Under the pieces are notes generated by a model. It had not been told where the DNA came from. It saw only the letters and a program-made list of their open reading frames with translations, and did not search any database. The position numbers and the translations under genes were made by a program. Below, in pieces: positions 50,082-61,664 of a stretch of DNA of 64,000 bases (its first letter is position 1; every line of letters begins with the position of its first letter). This stretch comes from Pseudoxanthomonas sp. SE1 (GTDB lineage: Bacteria > Pseudomonadota > Gammaproteobacteria > Xanthomonadales > Xanthomonadaceae): the NCBI RefSeq assembly GCF_029542205.1, contig NZ_CP113783.1, positions 2,161,001 to 2,225,000 on the forward strand. The letters are read 5' to 3'.

Positions 50082-50966
50082 ATGGCTACCGCTACTGACA
50101 AACTCGACGACTCGATTTTCAATGGCTTTCGAGCGGGTCGAACGTTCATAGACTTCTGGCTACCGCGCATTTTGGCGCTTGGGGCGAGTGTGATCGGGCC
50201 TCTTCCCCTGGTCCTCGACCTGAAGTGGAGCGTGTCGATGTCGATCATCGGACCTATCTTCTGGCTGGCTTCGATCCTGCTCACCGTCGCCTCGGTCGCG
50301 TTGGCCAGACGGGCCGGTGACAAGCGCTTCGTCTGGCTGGTCATCGTGGCCTTCCTAGCGGGTTACATGGCAACCGCTACGTACGACTCCAGCAGGGTGG
50401 CGGGGATCAGTGCCGGAGTTGTCGCGATGGACGAAGCGCTCGACTTTGGGCGGCGCCTCAGAGGGCAAGTCGCGCCGGGGGGGCATGGGTCCATGCATGC
50501 CGACGAACACGAAGTCGGTCCCGAGCGCGAACAAGCGCCGCCTGCTCCGAGCCCGGCTGATGCACACGGCTCGGCAGCCTCGTCTGAGGAACATCAGCCA
50601 GAGGCGGAACACGCCGCAGAGCATGAGCCGGTTTCCTCTCTCAGCTCAGGGGCCACCGTCGCTCTGGGTTACGCTTGGCATTATTGGAGCGGGATCATGT
50701 TCAGCCTGTCGTTCCTCGTGCTGTTTGGCGCACGGGGATGGAAATGGGCGATACCCTACCTGGTGCTGGTGATCTATCCGGGCATGGTCTTCGCAATGGG
50801 GAGCCACACCATTGCGAATTTCATCTGGGAGGCCGTCGGACACGCGGGCTTCGGTCTAACCTTAGGCATTGCCAGCAGCGCGCTGCTGGCGTCTGACGCT
50901 GGGCAACGCTCTGGCTCACGTCCAGGCGTGGAAGTTCCAACGGACGCTTCGAGAAAGGAACAATAG
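50082..50966 (+). CDS. Polytopic membrane protein of unknown function
   Basis: 294 residues from the ATG at 50082 (GGGAG 8 nt before; ATG 50061 is weaker). Predicted helices at about 26-48, 53-78, 84-105, 205-222, 227-247 and 250-270, broken by a soluble loop (about 110-195) rich in His, Glu, Pro and Ala (HGSMHADEHE, EEHQPEAEHAAEHE). I do not recognise a family. The His/acidic loop could bind metals. It follows the patatin gene by 100 bp and may be its membrane partner. Confidence 0.65.
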   Translation: MATATDKLDDSIFNGFRAGRTFIDFWLPRILALGASVIGPLPLVLDLKWSVSMSIIGPIFWLASILLTVASVALARRAGDKRFVWLVIVAFLAGYMATATYDSSRVAGISAGVVAMDEALDFGRRLRGQVAPGGHGSMHADEHEVGPEREQAPPAPSPADAHGSAASSEEHQPEAEHAAEHEPVSSLSSGATVALGYAWHYWSGIMFSLSFLVLFGARGWKWAIPYLVLVIYPGMVFAMGSHTIANFIWEAVGHAGFGLTLGIASSALLASDAGQRSGSRPGVEVPTDASRKEQ

Positions 50967-51135
50967 ATAAGAAGATTGTTTCATCGCCGCATGTGCGGTG
51001 ACTAGCCTCGTGTAGACGACGAACAACTTTGCCGAGGAGATCTTGTTCCAAGTGCCGTGGCAGTGTCCGGCGGCTTGGGCGATCCATAATGGAAAGCGTC
51101 GGACTGGCCCTTGCAACTCTGCTCGGGAGATTCCA

Positions 51136-51785
<650 letters not shown>

Positions 51786-51792
51786 TAAGGTG

Positions 51793-51906
51793 GTGACGTG
51801 CCGTGCAGAGTCAGGCGCAATTGTTGATGAGCGGCGGCAGGGATTGCTGGGGTTGGAGGCACAATTGAGCGCGCTGCGGGCAGAGGTTGGTCGACACGGA
51901 AAGGCA
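51793..51906 (+). pseudogene. merD 3' remnant
   Basis: A short in-frame piece gives ERRQGLLGLEAQLSALRAEV, matching the MerD coiled-coil end ([16 protein letters not shown] in the intact copy at 47350). The DNA-binding part is missing. Its place before a merE-like gene repeats the order A-D-E of the intact operon. Confidence 0.55.
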
Positions 51907-51910
51907 GGCG

Positions 51911-52129
51911 ATGAACGGTCACGAGCGCAGATCCGTCACGGGTTACTCGTGGGCCGCGATGGCTGTGCTGAAGTGCCCGTGTCACCTCCCGCTCCTGGCC
52001 CCGCACTCGGCGGGTAAGGCGGCCGGCGCCGTTTTCAGGGCGCACTGGGTCATCGCGGCACTGGGATTGATCAGGTTGTTCGGGCTATCCGTGTGGCGGG
52101 CGACGCGTACGTTTGGAGGACGCGCATGA
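51911..52129 (+). CDS. Divergent MerE-like protein
   Basis: 72 residues: VTGYSWAAMAVLKCPCHLPL with the CPC-H-L-P core of MerE, then a second hydrophobic helix (WVIAALGLIRLFGLSVW). It is well diverged from the intact merE at 47715, notably in the middle (HSAGKAAGAVFRAH instead of AGTTAGAFLGEY). The frame is intact and its stop overlaps the next ATG, so it may still be made. It belongs to the remnants of a second mer operon. Confidence 0.65.
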   Translation: MNGHERRSVTGYSWAAMAVLKCPCHLPLLAPHSAGKAAGAVFRAHWVIAALGLIRLFGLSVWRATRTFGGRA

Positions 52130-52593
52130 GCGGTTTGATGCCCGGTCAGCTTGAATTCGTCGACGGCCGATCGACGCATCCGCACGCCCTTGAGCGCCAA
52201 CTGGAAACCATCGCCATGAATTCGCGCGAATTGAACTCACCGGAGGCCATTGCCGACTGCGTGGACGCGTTTTACGCAAAAGTAATCATTGATGCCGCGC
52301 TTGGTCCGATCTTCAAAGAAGTTGACCTGCAGCAACATAAACCAACGATTCGCGCGTATTGGCGCAAGATGCTGCTCGGCGAGCATGAGGGCTATCGGCG
52401 CAACATGATTGCCCAGCACATTGCACTGCACACGCGCCATTCCTTGCAACACCATCATTTTCAGCGGTGGTTGGAACTATTTGTGGAGACCGTGGATGAG
52501 CAATTCTGCGGGCACGCCGCCGTCCGGGCCAAGCGCCTTGCGACCACGATCGCTATCAACCTCGAAGCGCTGCTCGATGTCCGTCGGATGTAA
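52126..52593 (+). CDS. Group III truncated haemoglobin
   Basis: 155 residues from the ATG at 52126, preceded by GGAGGA and overlapping the merE-like stop. The globin region (about 40-150) has FYAKVIIDAALGPIFKEV, RAYWRKMLLGEHEGYRRN, HIALHTRHSLQHHHFQRWL and ELFVETVDEQFCG, the pattern of trHb3/Ctb proteins (proximal His before the F-x-x-W). The first about 35 residues are an unusual extension. Such globins bind O2/NO and are tied to redox and nitrosative stress. Coupling to a merE gene is notable. Function here is unknown. Confidence 0.8.
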   Translation: MSGLMPGQLEFVDGRSTHPHALERQLETIAMNSRELNSPEAIADCVDAFYAKVIIDAALGPIFKEVDLQQHKPTIRAYWRKMLLGEHEGYRRNMIAQHIALHTRHSLQHHHFQRWLELFVETVDEQFCGHAAVRAKRLATTIAINLEALLDVRRM

Positions 52594-52606
52594 TGGAGCA
52601 TGGCAT

Positions 52607-52810
52607 GCAGCCGCCACAGCTATGCGACCGGATCCTGATCGGCGCCGGTACCGGTGCCGGCGTTAGGGCGTCGCCGGCATGGCTGCGGCGGCAGGCTGCA
52701 AGGTCGCCGTGATCGATAGCTTGCGTTATGGCGACACGTGCGCCTTGCGCGGGTGCGACGCCAAAACAATGCTCCTCGAAGTGACGTCGAGTGTCGACCG
52801 GGCCCGCAAC
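52607..52810 (+). pseudogene. 5' remnant of a FAD-dependent disulfide reductase
   Basis: Starts LCDRILIGAGTGAGVRAS in one frame and continues as AAGCKVAVIDSLRYGDTCALRGCDAKTMLLEV in the next, seen as the FAD-binding start and the CALRGC redox pair of a NAD(P)-disulfide oxidoreductase family. The match stops near 52810, where a reversed integrase piece begins. One frameshift and loss of the C-terminal three quarters make it non-functional. Confidence 0.65.
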
Positions 52811-53085
52811 GTGAACGCGCGCTCGCCAAACCGACACAGATCGCTCATGTCCGCGGCGGCCAATTCACCGCGTCGGTGCCCGCCGCTGGCGAACGCGGAC
52901 AGCAGCAGCGCGCGCTCGTGCACCCCGGTAAGCGTGGCATCGCAGGTGGCGAGCAGTGCGGCCAGTTCGGGCTGGGTGATCGCGGTCCTCCTAGTGGACC
53001 GGTCGCCGCGTCTGACCACGGCGCGACGGGCGCGGGCCAGCGCCGACGCCGCCTTCGCGAGAGCGCGCGGCTCGCTTGAGCTTGA
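52810..53085 (-). pseudogene. Fragment of a TnpS-like tyrosine recombinase
   Basis: Minus-strand open stretch giving ALAKAASALARARRAVVRRG, TAITQPELAALLATCDATL, GVHERALLLSAFASGGHRRGE and LAAADMSDLCRFG. It lines up with TnpS (EPLQAMLDTC, VRDRALLLLAWSGGGRRRSE, VELQVGDLRRL). Both the N-terminal domain and the HxxR-Y catalytic end are missing. The following 53090-53302 contains no gene that I can support. Confidence 0.65.
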
Positions 53086-53302
53086 AGTGCAGCCGCTACC
53101 TGGCCCGGCTGAACAGAGCTCGCTTCCCAGGCGATGAGGTAGATGCCCGCTTCGCCGGACGGATCGCTACCGCGGCTGCGGGGACAGCGGCGACTGGCAA
53201 ATGCCCCGGCGCGGCTTGGCCGTTTTCAGCCGAACTGGGGTGCCAACGACACACTCAACGGATCGAGCGCGAGCGTTAGCACCACTTGTCAACAGGGAAA
53301 GG

Positions 53303-53578
53303 TTACTTGACGCGCGACGGGTAACCCGCATCCGCGGTGGCTTTGATGAGCGCTGAAACCGTAGTCTTGGCATCGTCGAACGACACTTGGACTTCCTTGG
53401 CTTCTACGCGAAAGTCGATCTTTTGTACGCCGGCAATCCGGTTTAGAACCTTCTTGATCGTGACGGGGCACGTTGAGCACGTCATGTCATCAACGACCAA
53501 GGTCGTGGTCCGGGTGGCAGCCCAACCCGGCGAGGAGAGAGCGAGAGTCATTGACAGCACGGCAACGTACTTTTTCAT
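53303..53578 (-). CDS. merP: Second periplasmic mercury-binding protein MerP
   Basis: 91 residues: signal peptide (about 1-20, SSPGWA) and an HMA domain with DDMTCSTCPVTIKKVL. About the same length as the MerP at 44664 but clearly diverged (DDM for DGM). Last gene of a minus-strand unit that starts at the mer-type promoter 54407-54437; CGxxxKP protein B is directly before it. No merT accompanies it. Confidence 0.92.
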   Translation of the reverse strand: MKKYVAVLSMTLALSSPGWAATRTTTLVVDDMTCSTCPVTIKKVLNRIAGVQKIDFRVEAKEVQVSFDDAKTTVSALIKATADAGYPSRVK

Positions 53579-53642
53579 GGGGACGATCCTCAGGGACGTG
53601 TGAGCAGTCGAGCAGAAGGTTCAAGCGGCGTCGGAATCAGGA

Positions 53643-54323
53643 CTACTCTTCACCTTTGAGCGGTCGGGTGCCAAGTTTGAGTGCATCCGCGAACGCACGC
53701 AGTTCATTCTCATCGAGCAAGGGGCTGACGGCGCCGATCAATCGCTCACTGCGAGTGCCAACAGATTGCCCAACGAGGTCCTGGCGAAGTTGCGGCTCGA
53801 TCGCATCCACTACAGTGGCGGCCTTCGACGCGGCGGAAGGGGCGTGGGCAACCAGACGTCGCGTGAGGCGCTGGGCGATAAAGCGCGCCTCATCGTTGCT
53901 GAGTTCGTCGGCCGTCATTTTATTGTACCAACCGTCGCGTGTCTGGAAACTCTCCTGAAGCGCACGGGCGCGCGAACCACCAAGCCGCCGGAATCGCAGG
54001 TCATGAATCGAGGCAACTTCCTCAACCGCGGCGTCGCGCTGCACACTATCGCTGCCGCTCTTCCAGACCGCGGCCACGATGGTCCCTGTGCGATCAACCC
54101 ATGCCTCCGCTACCGAAGGCTGGTTCTCGAGCGCTCTCAGAACGGGCTTCACCTTCCCGCCGCAAGCGATCTGTGGCGCCGACGGGCACCGCAGGGGTAC
54201 TTCATAGAACGCGTTTGCGGCAGCCCTTGGCATCTCGCCTGCCATCGCGGTTGAAGCGCTGCCGAGCGCACTCAGCGCCATGCTGACGCACGCGGCCTGA
54301 AGCGTGGATCGGAACATCATCAT
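53643..54323 (-). CDS. CGxxxKP-family protein, exported copy B
   Basis: 226 residues from the first of three tandem ATG codons. Unlike copies A and C it has a signal peptide (about 1-28, ASTAMAGE). The family motif is CPSAPQIACGGKVKPVLRAL then AWVDRTGTIVAAVW, with the later TADELSNDEARFIAQRLTR matching the LSEEEA region of A and C. Ends acidic (LKGEE). It follows a perfect mer-type promoter and is followed by merP, so it is probably a periplasmic partner for Hg. No known function. Confidence 0.72.
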   Translation of the reverse strand: MMMFRSTLQAACVSMALSALGSASTAMAGEMPRAAANAFYEVPLRCPSAPQIACGGKVKPVLRALENQPSVAEAWVDRTGTIVAAVWKSGSDSVQRDAAVEEVASIHDLRFRRLGGSRARALQESFQTRDGWYNKMTADELSNDEARFIAQRLTRRLVAHAPSAASKAATVVDAIEPQLRQDLVGQSVGTRSERLIGAVSPLLDENELRAFADALKLGTRPLKGEE

Positions 54324-54345
54324 TGTTGGGTGCCTCGAATGGGAT

Positions 54346-55065
54346 TTAGATGTGGAAAGCTGCTGGTCGACGCCCCAACGCCATTCGGAATACGGGGTCG
54401 AACGCCTTTGTAACCCCGTACCCGAGTACGGAGTCAATCCCGCCGAGAAAGCCGGGCTCTGCTTGTCCCACGTTCGTGGGCAACAGCGCGATAGTACTCA
54501 GGAAGGGTTCGCACATTCGGAAGCTGGGTGCATCGAGATGTTTGCGAAGTACGCCCCGTGCGGATTCGAGCAAGCGCTGCAGTCGGACGCCGAGAGGAAT
54601 ATCGTCTTGTGTAACGAGCACATCCCGGAGGACTGCCTCAAGGTCCGAGCGGAGGGCGGCTCCATCAGGCGTCGGGATACGCGCGTCGACCAAGTGCTCG
54701 ACCAGCCGCGAGGCGAGCACGCCCGCCTCTTCCTCGCTCAATCGGTCCACTGTGCAGCGGCTGTACCACTGCCCGGAATCCCCGAGTGTTCCCAGCAGAG
54801 CCGACGTGGCTTCGGGGGGCATCCCCGTGGCTGTGCCGTCGCCAAGTGCTTGCGCAACCGGAGCCAGTTGCTGACCAAGCGGGACCGGCTGGCGCCACTG
54901 CACGGCGATCAAGCCACCCGTGCGGTGTATCCATGTGGTGTCGACATCCGGGTCGTCCTCCAAGCGCTGGAGCAACGGCTTGGAAAGGCAACCGCAAGCG
55001 ATCTCCGGTACGGCCGCGCAAGTCAGAGGAACCCGATACAAGCCAATCCAAGCGGTCACGTCCAC
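54346..55065 (-). CDS. CGxxxKP-family protein, copy C
   Basis: 239 residues from a GTG (an in-frame GTG at 55059 is also possible). Motifs: TCAAVPEIACGCLSKPLL, TWIHRTGGLIAVQW, VDRLSEEEAGVLASRLV and AVLRDVLVTQDDI, close to copy A. No signal peptide. The last ~35 codons pass through the mer promoter of copy B and read GIDSVLGYGVTKAF, so this tail is probably a late extension. Expressed from its own mer-type promoter at 55089-55119. Confidence 0.7.
   Translation of the reverse strand: MDVTAWIGLYRVPLTCAAVPEIACGCLSKPLLQRLEDDPDVDTTWIHRTGGLIAVQWRQPVPLGQQLAPVAQALGDGTATGMPPEATSALLGTLGDSGQWYSRCTVDRLSEEEAGVLASRLVEHLVDARIPTPDGAALRSDLEAVLRDVLVTQDDIPLGVRLQRLLESARGVLRKHLDAPSFRMCEPFLSTIALLPTNVGQAEPGFLGGIDSVLGYGVTKAFDPVFRMALGRRPAAFHI
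54407..54437 (-). promoter_or_regulatory. mer promoter/operator 3 (before copy B and merP)
   Basis: On the minus strand -35 TTGACT (54437-54432), 19-bp spacer, -10 TACAAA (54412-54407) around the perfect dyad CCGTACTCGGGTACGG. It lies inside the end of the copy C gene and faces copy B. Confidence 0.85.
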
Positions 55066-55088
55066 CTCGTGCGAGAAAGCCGGCTAGC

Positions 55089-55119
55089 ATGCTAGTACCG
55101 TATGCGCATACGGAGTCAA
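55089..55119 (-). promoter_or_regulatory. mer promoter/operator 4 (before copy C)
   Basis: On the minus strand -35 TTGACT (55119-55114), 19-bp spacer, -10 TAGCAT (55094-55089) around the perfect dyad CCGTATGCGCATACGG. The core differs (CCGTAT for CCGTAC), so strength or the regulator may differ. It lies 24 bp before the copy C start. Confidence 0.8.
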
Positions 55120-55227
55120 GGTCCCCATGGGGGACTCGGCTCATCGCCGTTCAGCGGAAGGACCGGAACGCGTCGCCGCGGTGATCGTTGAAGCGGCTGT
55201 TTCTGATCCGCCAGGCTGAAGGGTTGC

Positions 55228-55602
55228 CTATGCAGAATTCACTCTACGCCGGTAGTAGATGTTAAGCCTGGACAGGACCACGGCATCTGCGCCAACACCC
55301 GCATCGAGCTTGCGCCGCACCACGCGCAGCACGATTCCCAGAATGGTGCGCTGACGCTTCACCACGCGCCGCAAGCGCTTGTACAGCTTGGCGTGCGCGT
55401 AGCCCCCAGCCTTGCGCCGGAGCGACTTGCCCTCTTTGGCGAAAGTTTGTTTAAGCTCGATCCCGGCTCGTTTCGCTGCCTTCACCACCTGATAGCGCGC
55501 CACCTCCAACAACCGCGAGTCGGTCGGATGCGCAATCGCCTTTTCTTGTACCGTAGTGTCCACGATCACCCGCTCGAACTCCGCCGGCTTCACCGCCTTC
55601 AC
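55228..55602 (-). pseudogene. Transposase fragment (IS5-type)
   Basis: 124 residues of a DDE transposase middle/C-terminus: ERVIVDTTVQEKAIAHPTDS (catalytic Asp region), RLLEVARYQVVKAAKRAGI, TFAKEGKSLRRKAGGYAHAK and RTILGIVLRVVRRKL. This is typical of IS5-group elements. Start and the C-terminal Glu region are missing and no terminal repeats are recognisable, so it is a dead scar at a cargo junction. Confidence 0.7.
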
Positions 55603-55621
55603 CCGCCACCGCCGTGTCGAT

Positions 55622-55903
55622 CGTCGCCTTCAGCACACCGAAACCGCGCTGCACGACGAAAGGACAGCGCACGCTGCCACCCGGCAGGCGCTAGCGGAGC
55701 GGGTCACCGAGATCGCCCAGCTCGGCGAGCGCATCACTGGGCTGACCGCGCGCCTGGCCGAGCACGAAGCCCATGTGCAATCGCTGGAAGAAAAGCACGC
55801 CCACGCCCGCGAGGCGCTGGAGCATTACCGGACCTTGGTGAAAGAGCAGCGCGAGCAGGAGCAGCGTCGACACGAGCACCAGGTGCAGGAACTGTCGAGG
55901 GGC
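55622..55903 (+). pseudogene. Fragment of the kfrA-like coiled-coil gene
   Basis: Encodes LQHTETALHDERTAHAATRQ, VTEIAQLGERITGLTARLAE, EEKHAHAREALEHYRTL and KEQREQEQRRHEHQVQEL. This nearly repeats the middle of the kfrA-like protein at 30008-31060 (DKHAHAREALEHYRAS, KEQREQELRRHEHQIQEL) but is reversed relative to it and lacks both ends. The fragment begins right after the IS scar and ends at a merA tail. Confidence 0.75.
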
Positions 55904-55965
55904 TGAAGCTTGCCGCACAAACCTTCGTCAAGGACATCAAGCAGCTTTCTTGCTGTGCGGGCTGA
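55894..55965 (+). pseudogene. merA 3' end fragment
   Basis: The final codons give [23 protein letters not shown] read across two short motifs: [11 protein letters not shown] and KQLSCCAG. The intact MerA ends [23 protein letters not shown] by the same reading. Two substitutions show it came from another mer operon. It is joined directly to the kfrA-like fragment. Confidence 0.8.
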
Positions 55966-55977
55966 AGGGAGATCGAC

Positions 55978-56151
55978 ATGCGCGACCGGTTGCGGCGAAA
56001 GCCTCTTTCCGTATACGCCCTACTCGCCATTGGGCTTATCCTCATCATCGAACCTGCGCTGCCGCAGTATCACTTCTCGGTGTTTTGGTTCTCGCTCGGC
56101 GTGGGCAGCACGATCATCGCCATCTACGACCTGCTCCGGAGAGCGCCTTAG
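55978..56151 (+). CDS. Small membrane protein downstream of the merA scar
   Basis: 57 residues: basic start (MRDRLRRKPLSVYA), two short hydrophobic segments (LLAIGLILIIEPALP and FWFSLGVGSTIIAIYD) and an end LLRRAP. A GGGAGA site lies 5-10 nt before the ATG. It follows the merA remnant by 12 bp, so it probably was the gene after merA in the lost operon. Not recognised. The remaining 56152-56532 up to the terminal repeat contains only short frames with no motif I can support. Confidence 0.45.
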   Translation: MRDRLRRKPLSVYALLAIGLILIIEPALPQYHFSVFWFSLGVGSTIIAIYDLLRRAP

Positions 56152-56532
56152 CGCCCCGAACGACGCAAGGTGCTGAAGCCAATCTGATGTGTGTCGTGCA
56201 GCGCATCGGGTTCGTGGCAAGCAAGCAAGGCCACGCGCCATCCGCGGCGGTGAGTGCTTGGGCAGTGGCCGCGTCCGTCCGTTGCCCCCTTCGCTCCGGT
56301 GACATCGTCATCTCCCCGGCGATGACCTCTCCAGCGGAGAGTGTCGCTGAAGTTGATGTTGCCGAACGGAACCGGCCGCGGATGTGTGCCAGCAGCTCCG
56401 GGGTCAGGCGGCCCGGGTGCTCCTTTTCCGAGCGATCGACCAACCGCCTGCAGACGCTATGTCGTCCACGCCATAGCGATATTGGTCAACTGCGTCGGGG
56501 TGGGCGGCGAAAGCCTGATTCTCCGGCGGGCT

Positions 56533-59356
<2,824 letters not shown>

Positions 59357-59360
<4 letters not shown>

Positions 59361-60634
59361 GGGGTCAACTCTCCGGAGGTGGCGGCAGCGGCAGAGGCAA
59401 CCATGGCCTGGCCGGTGAGCCGTTGGATTTCGATGAGGGCACGTTGCGCATCGAGCGCGACGTCCAGTTGTTGCTGCAGAGCTGCGGTCCTTTCGGACTG
59501 CAGCTGCGCCCATTCCAGATAGCTGATGGCCCCAGCGCGATATGCACGCTCGGCCGCTTGCTCAGCCTTGGTCAGCTTGGGCAGCACATCGTCTTGAAGA
59601 CGGGCCACTTCGTCACGGGCGACGGTGTAACGGCCGTGGGCTTCGACCAGGGTGGAATACAACGCCATTCCCTGCGCCTCACGTTCGATCGAAAGCACTT
59701 CCAACTCCGCCTCAGCGGCACGAATCTCTGGTTGCGCCCGGCTTCGAGCACCCAAAGGCAGCGAGATGCCCCCCACGAGCGCGGTGTCGCTTGTGTCCTG
59801 CATCCGACGCACGCCGACTTGCCAAGCCAGATCCGACGTGCCTGCTGTGCGAGCCAGATTCAAACGTGCTTCGGCAATGCGCCGCTCGTCGACAAACTGG
59901 GCCAGCTCGGGAGAACGCTGCAGTTCTGAGGAAAGGGTTTCCAGAGAACCGATCGCCGGTAGTGCGAGCGGGTTGCCAGCGACCGGCGCCGACACGGGTT
60001 CACGCTCCCCCCAGAGGGCGGCCAGATGCTGGCGTGCAGCGCTGGCTTGCTGGGAGGCCCTTGCTTGGGCCAGCTCGGCTCTTGCCAAGGCAGCCTGTGC
60101 AGTCAACAGCACCGACTCGGGTGAGGCGCCGGCCTGCACACGTTGACGAGCAGCGGCCACGGTACGCTGGCGCTGTTGGATATCGACTTGGGCAATCTTG
60201 GCGGCCTTGTCCGCTGCAACCAATGCCAGATAGCGCCGCGCCGTTTCAGCCAACAGATCCAGCCGACGAGCTTCCCGCTGAACAGCCAGCGCATCGATGC
60301 GGCTCTGCGCCAGGGCCCTGCGCGCATCCAGTTTCCCGCCTCGCTCCAGCACCGAGCTCAGACTCACGGTGAACTCGGCGCTGTCCAAGCCTCTCGCATC
60401 TCCGGTACCCAGGGCATTCTCCACCTCGGCACCCAATGTCCAAGGCGGGCGCTGATTGGCGCCCTCGTGCTCGGCCGCCAGTACCGCGGTACGTGCCTGC
60501 ACCAGGCGCAGGTCTGGATGGGCTTGGGCAACGCGGTCGAATGCGTCGTCCAATGTCATGGGGTCGACCGCCCAGGCAGGTATCCCTGCACCCAGCAGCA
60601 ACCAAGCGGCCAGCGCCGCACGTCGCACTTGCAT
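59357..60634 (-). CDS. czcC: CzcC-type outer-membrane efflux channel
   Basis: 425 residues from the ATG at 60634 with a signal peptide (WLLLGAGIPAWA, about 8-22). It is a TolC-family outer-membrane factor with the two repeated helical hairpins (LDDAFDRVAQAHPDLRLVQA; LARTAGTSDLAWQVGVRR; AEQAAERAYRAGAISYLEWA). First of the three structural efflux genes in C-B-A order. Confidence 0.9.
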
Positions 60635-60675
60635 AGCAACACTCCAGAAGTTCAGACCAATGGTTAAGGACTGGC

Positions 60676-61050
60676 CTACGCCAGCGCTTGGCCCGCAATA
60701 GGCGGTCGGAACGGATCGACCAATGGCCCTGTGGGCACCGTCTCCACCGCGTGTGGCTCTACGGCCTGCTGCTGCGGAGCAGGAGGTGGCGCCCAAGTCA
60801 TCGCCGGAGCGGCGACTGCGTGCGCGCAGCAATGCGCGAGTTGATGTAACTGATGGAGCGATTTGCCCAAGGCGCTCTCATCAGCGGCCGCGTGGGACGT
60901 CATCAGCACTGCGTGAGCGCCGGACCACGTATGGGCTGCCTCGTGCATTTCGCCCACCGCCGTAAGCACCGGGTGCCATATGGCACCCAGTGCCAGGCTC
61001 AGCGCCAGCAGCCAGCGGAACGCGGGCAGAGCTCGCACACGCATCTTCAC
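60676..61050 (-). CDS. Small His/Cys exported protein with CopL-like tail
   Basis: 124 residues from a GTG overlapping the CDF stop (or 122 from the ATG at 61044). Hydrophobic start (FRWLLALSLALGAIW), a middle with His and a Cys pair (MHEAAHTW, LHQLHQLAHCCAHAVA), and an ending VDPFRPPIAGQALA. The R-P-P-I-(A)G near the end is shared with both CopL-like proteins in this window. Lies just before czcC, as copL lies before copA. Likely DUF2946/CopL-like periplasmic or regulatory peptide for the czc operon. Confidence 0.6.
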   Translation of the reverse strand: MKMRVRALPAFRWLLALSLALGAIWHPVLTAVGEMHEAAHTWSGAHAVLMTSHAAADESALGKSLHQLHQLAHCCAHAVAAPAMTWAPPPAPQQQAVEPHAVETVPTGPLVDPFRPPIAGQALA

Positions 61051-61664
61051 GCGGTCGGCTTGCCCACTTGCGTGCTGGCCCGACGTGCGTCACGCAGGAT
61101 CTCGATGGCTTCCTTGATCACGTACAAACCGATAAGGGTGCCAATCACATAGTCGGGATAGGGATTGGCCAGCCACCACACCAGTACGCCCGCAAGAATG
61201 ACGCCGATGTTGGCCACCACGTCGGCTCGGGTAAACAGCCACGTTGCTCGCAGATGGACCTCCCCGGACTTCAGCGGCGAGAGCATGCGCAACACGATGA
61301 CGTTGACTACAAGCGATAGCAGCGCGGTGCCGATCATCCATCCGCTGAGTGGTTCGGCGCCCTGTAGTACCCGTCGTCCGACCTCCACCAGCACGCCAAT
61401 ACCCAGCACCAGCAGAATGCTGCCACTGAGCCAAGCGGCATTGGCCTTGAAGCGGGCCGTGCGTCCGATGGCCACCAATCCAATGGCGTACGCGGTGGCA
61501 TCAGACAGCATATCCAGCGCGTCAGCCAGCAGACCTGTGGAATGGGCAATCCAGCCGGCGATGCCACCAATGACGGCCATGGCCGCGTTGAGGACCAAGG
61601 CAATCCACAGTACACGTCGCTCCTGGGCGTTCTTGGCCTCGTGATGGCAGCCACAGTCACTCAT
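61047..61664 (-). CDS. Cation diffusion facilitator, short form without C-terminal domain
   Basis: 205 residues with six predicted membrane helices. CDF signature AHSTGLLADALDMLSDATAY on helix 2 with metal-site Asp residues; helix 5 RADVVANIGVILAG keeps Asp but has lost the usual His. N-terminus carries CGCHHE, a possible metal site. The standard ~90-residue cytoplasmic dimerisation domain is missing. ATG overlaps the stop of the DUF3703 fusion gene. Exports Zn/Cd/Co from cytoplasm to periplasm, where CzcCBA acts. Confidence 0.85.
   Translation of the reverse strand: MSDCGCHHEAKNAQERRVLWIALVLNAAMAVIGGIAGWIAHSTGLLADALDMLSDATAYAIGLVAIGRTARFKANAAWLSGSILLVLGIGVLVEVGRRVLQGAEPLSGWMIGTALLSLVVNVIVLRMLSPLKSGEVHLRATWLFTRADVVANIGVILAGVLVWWLANPYPDYVIGTLIGLYVIKEAIEILRDARRASTQVGKPTA

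Noticed and set aside
48947..50966. Complete CBASS system
   Set aside because: A patatin effector is present but no nucleotide cyclase or Cap2/Cap3 gene is near.
53090..53302. Integron-like attC or gene between recombinase scrap and merP
   Set aside because: A GTTAGC near 53275 was considered, but the rest of an attC site and any cassette gene are absent.
56114..56443. 109-codon minus-strand frame near the right transposon end
   Set aside because: No signal, domain or ribosome-binding support; probably chance in a GC-rich scar region.
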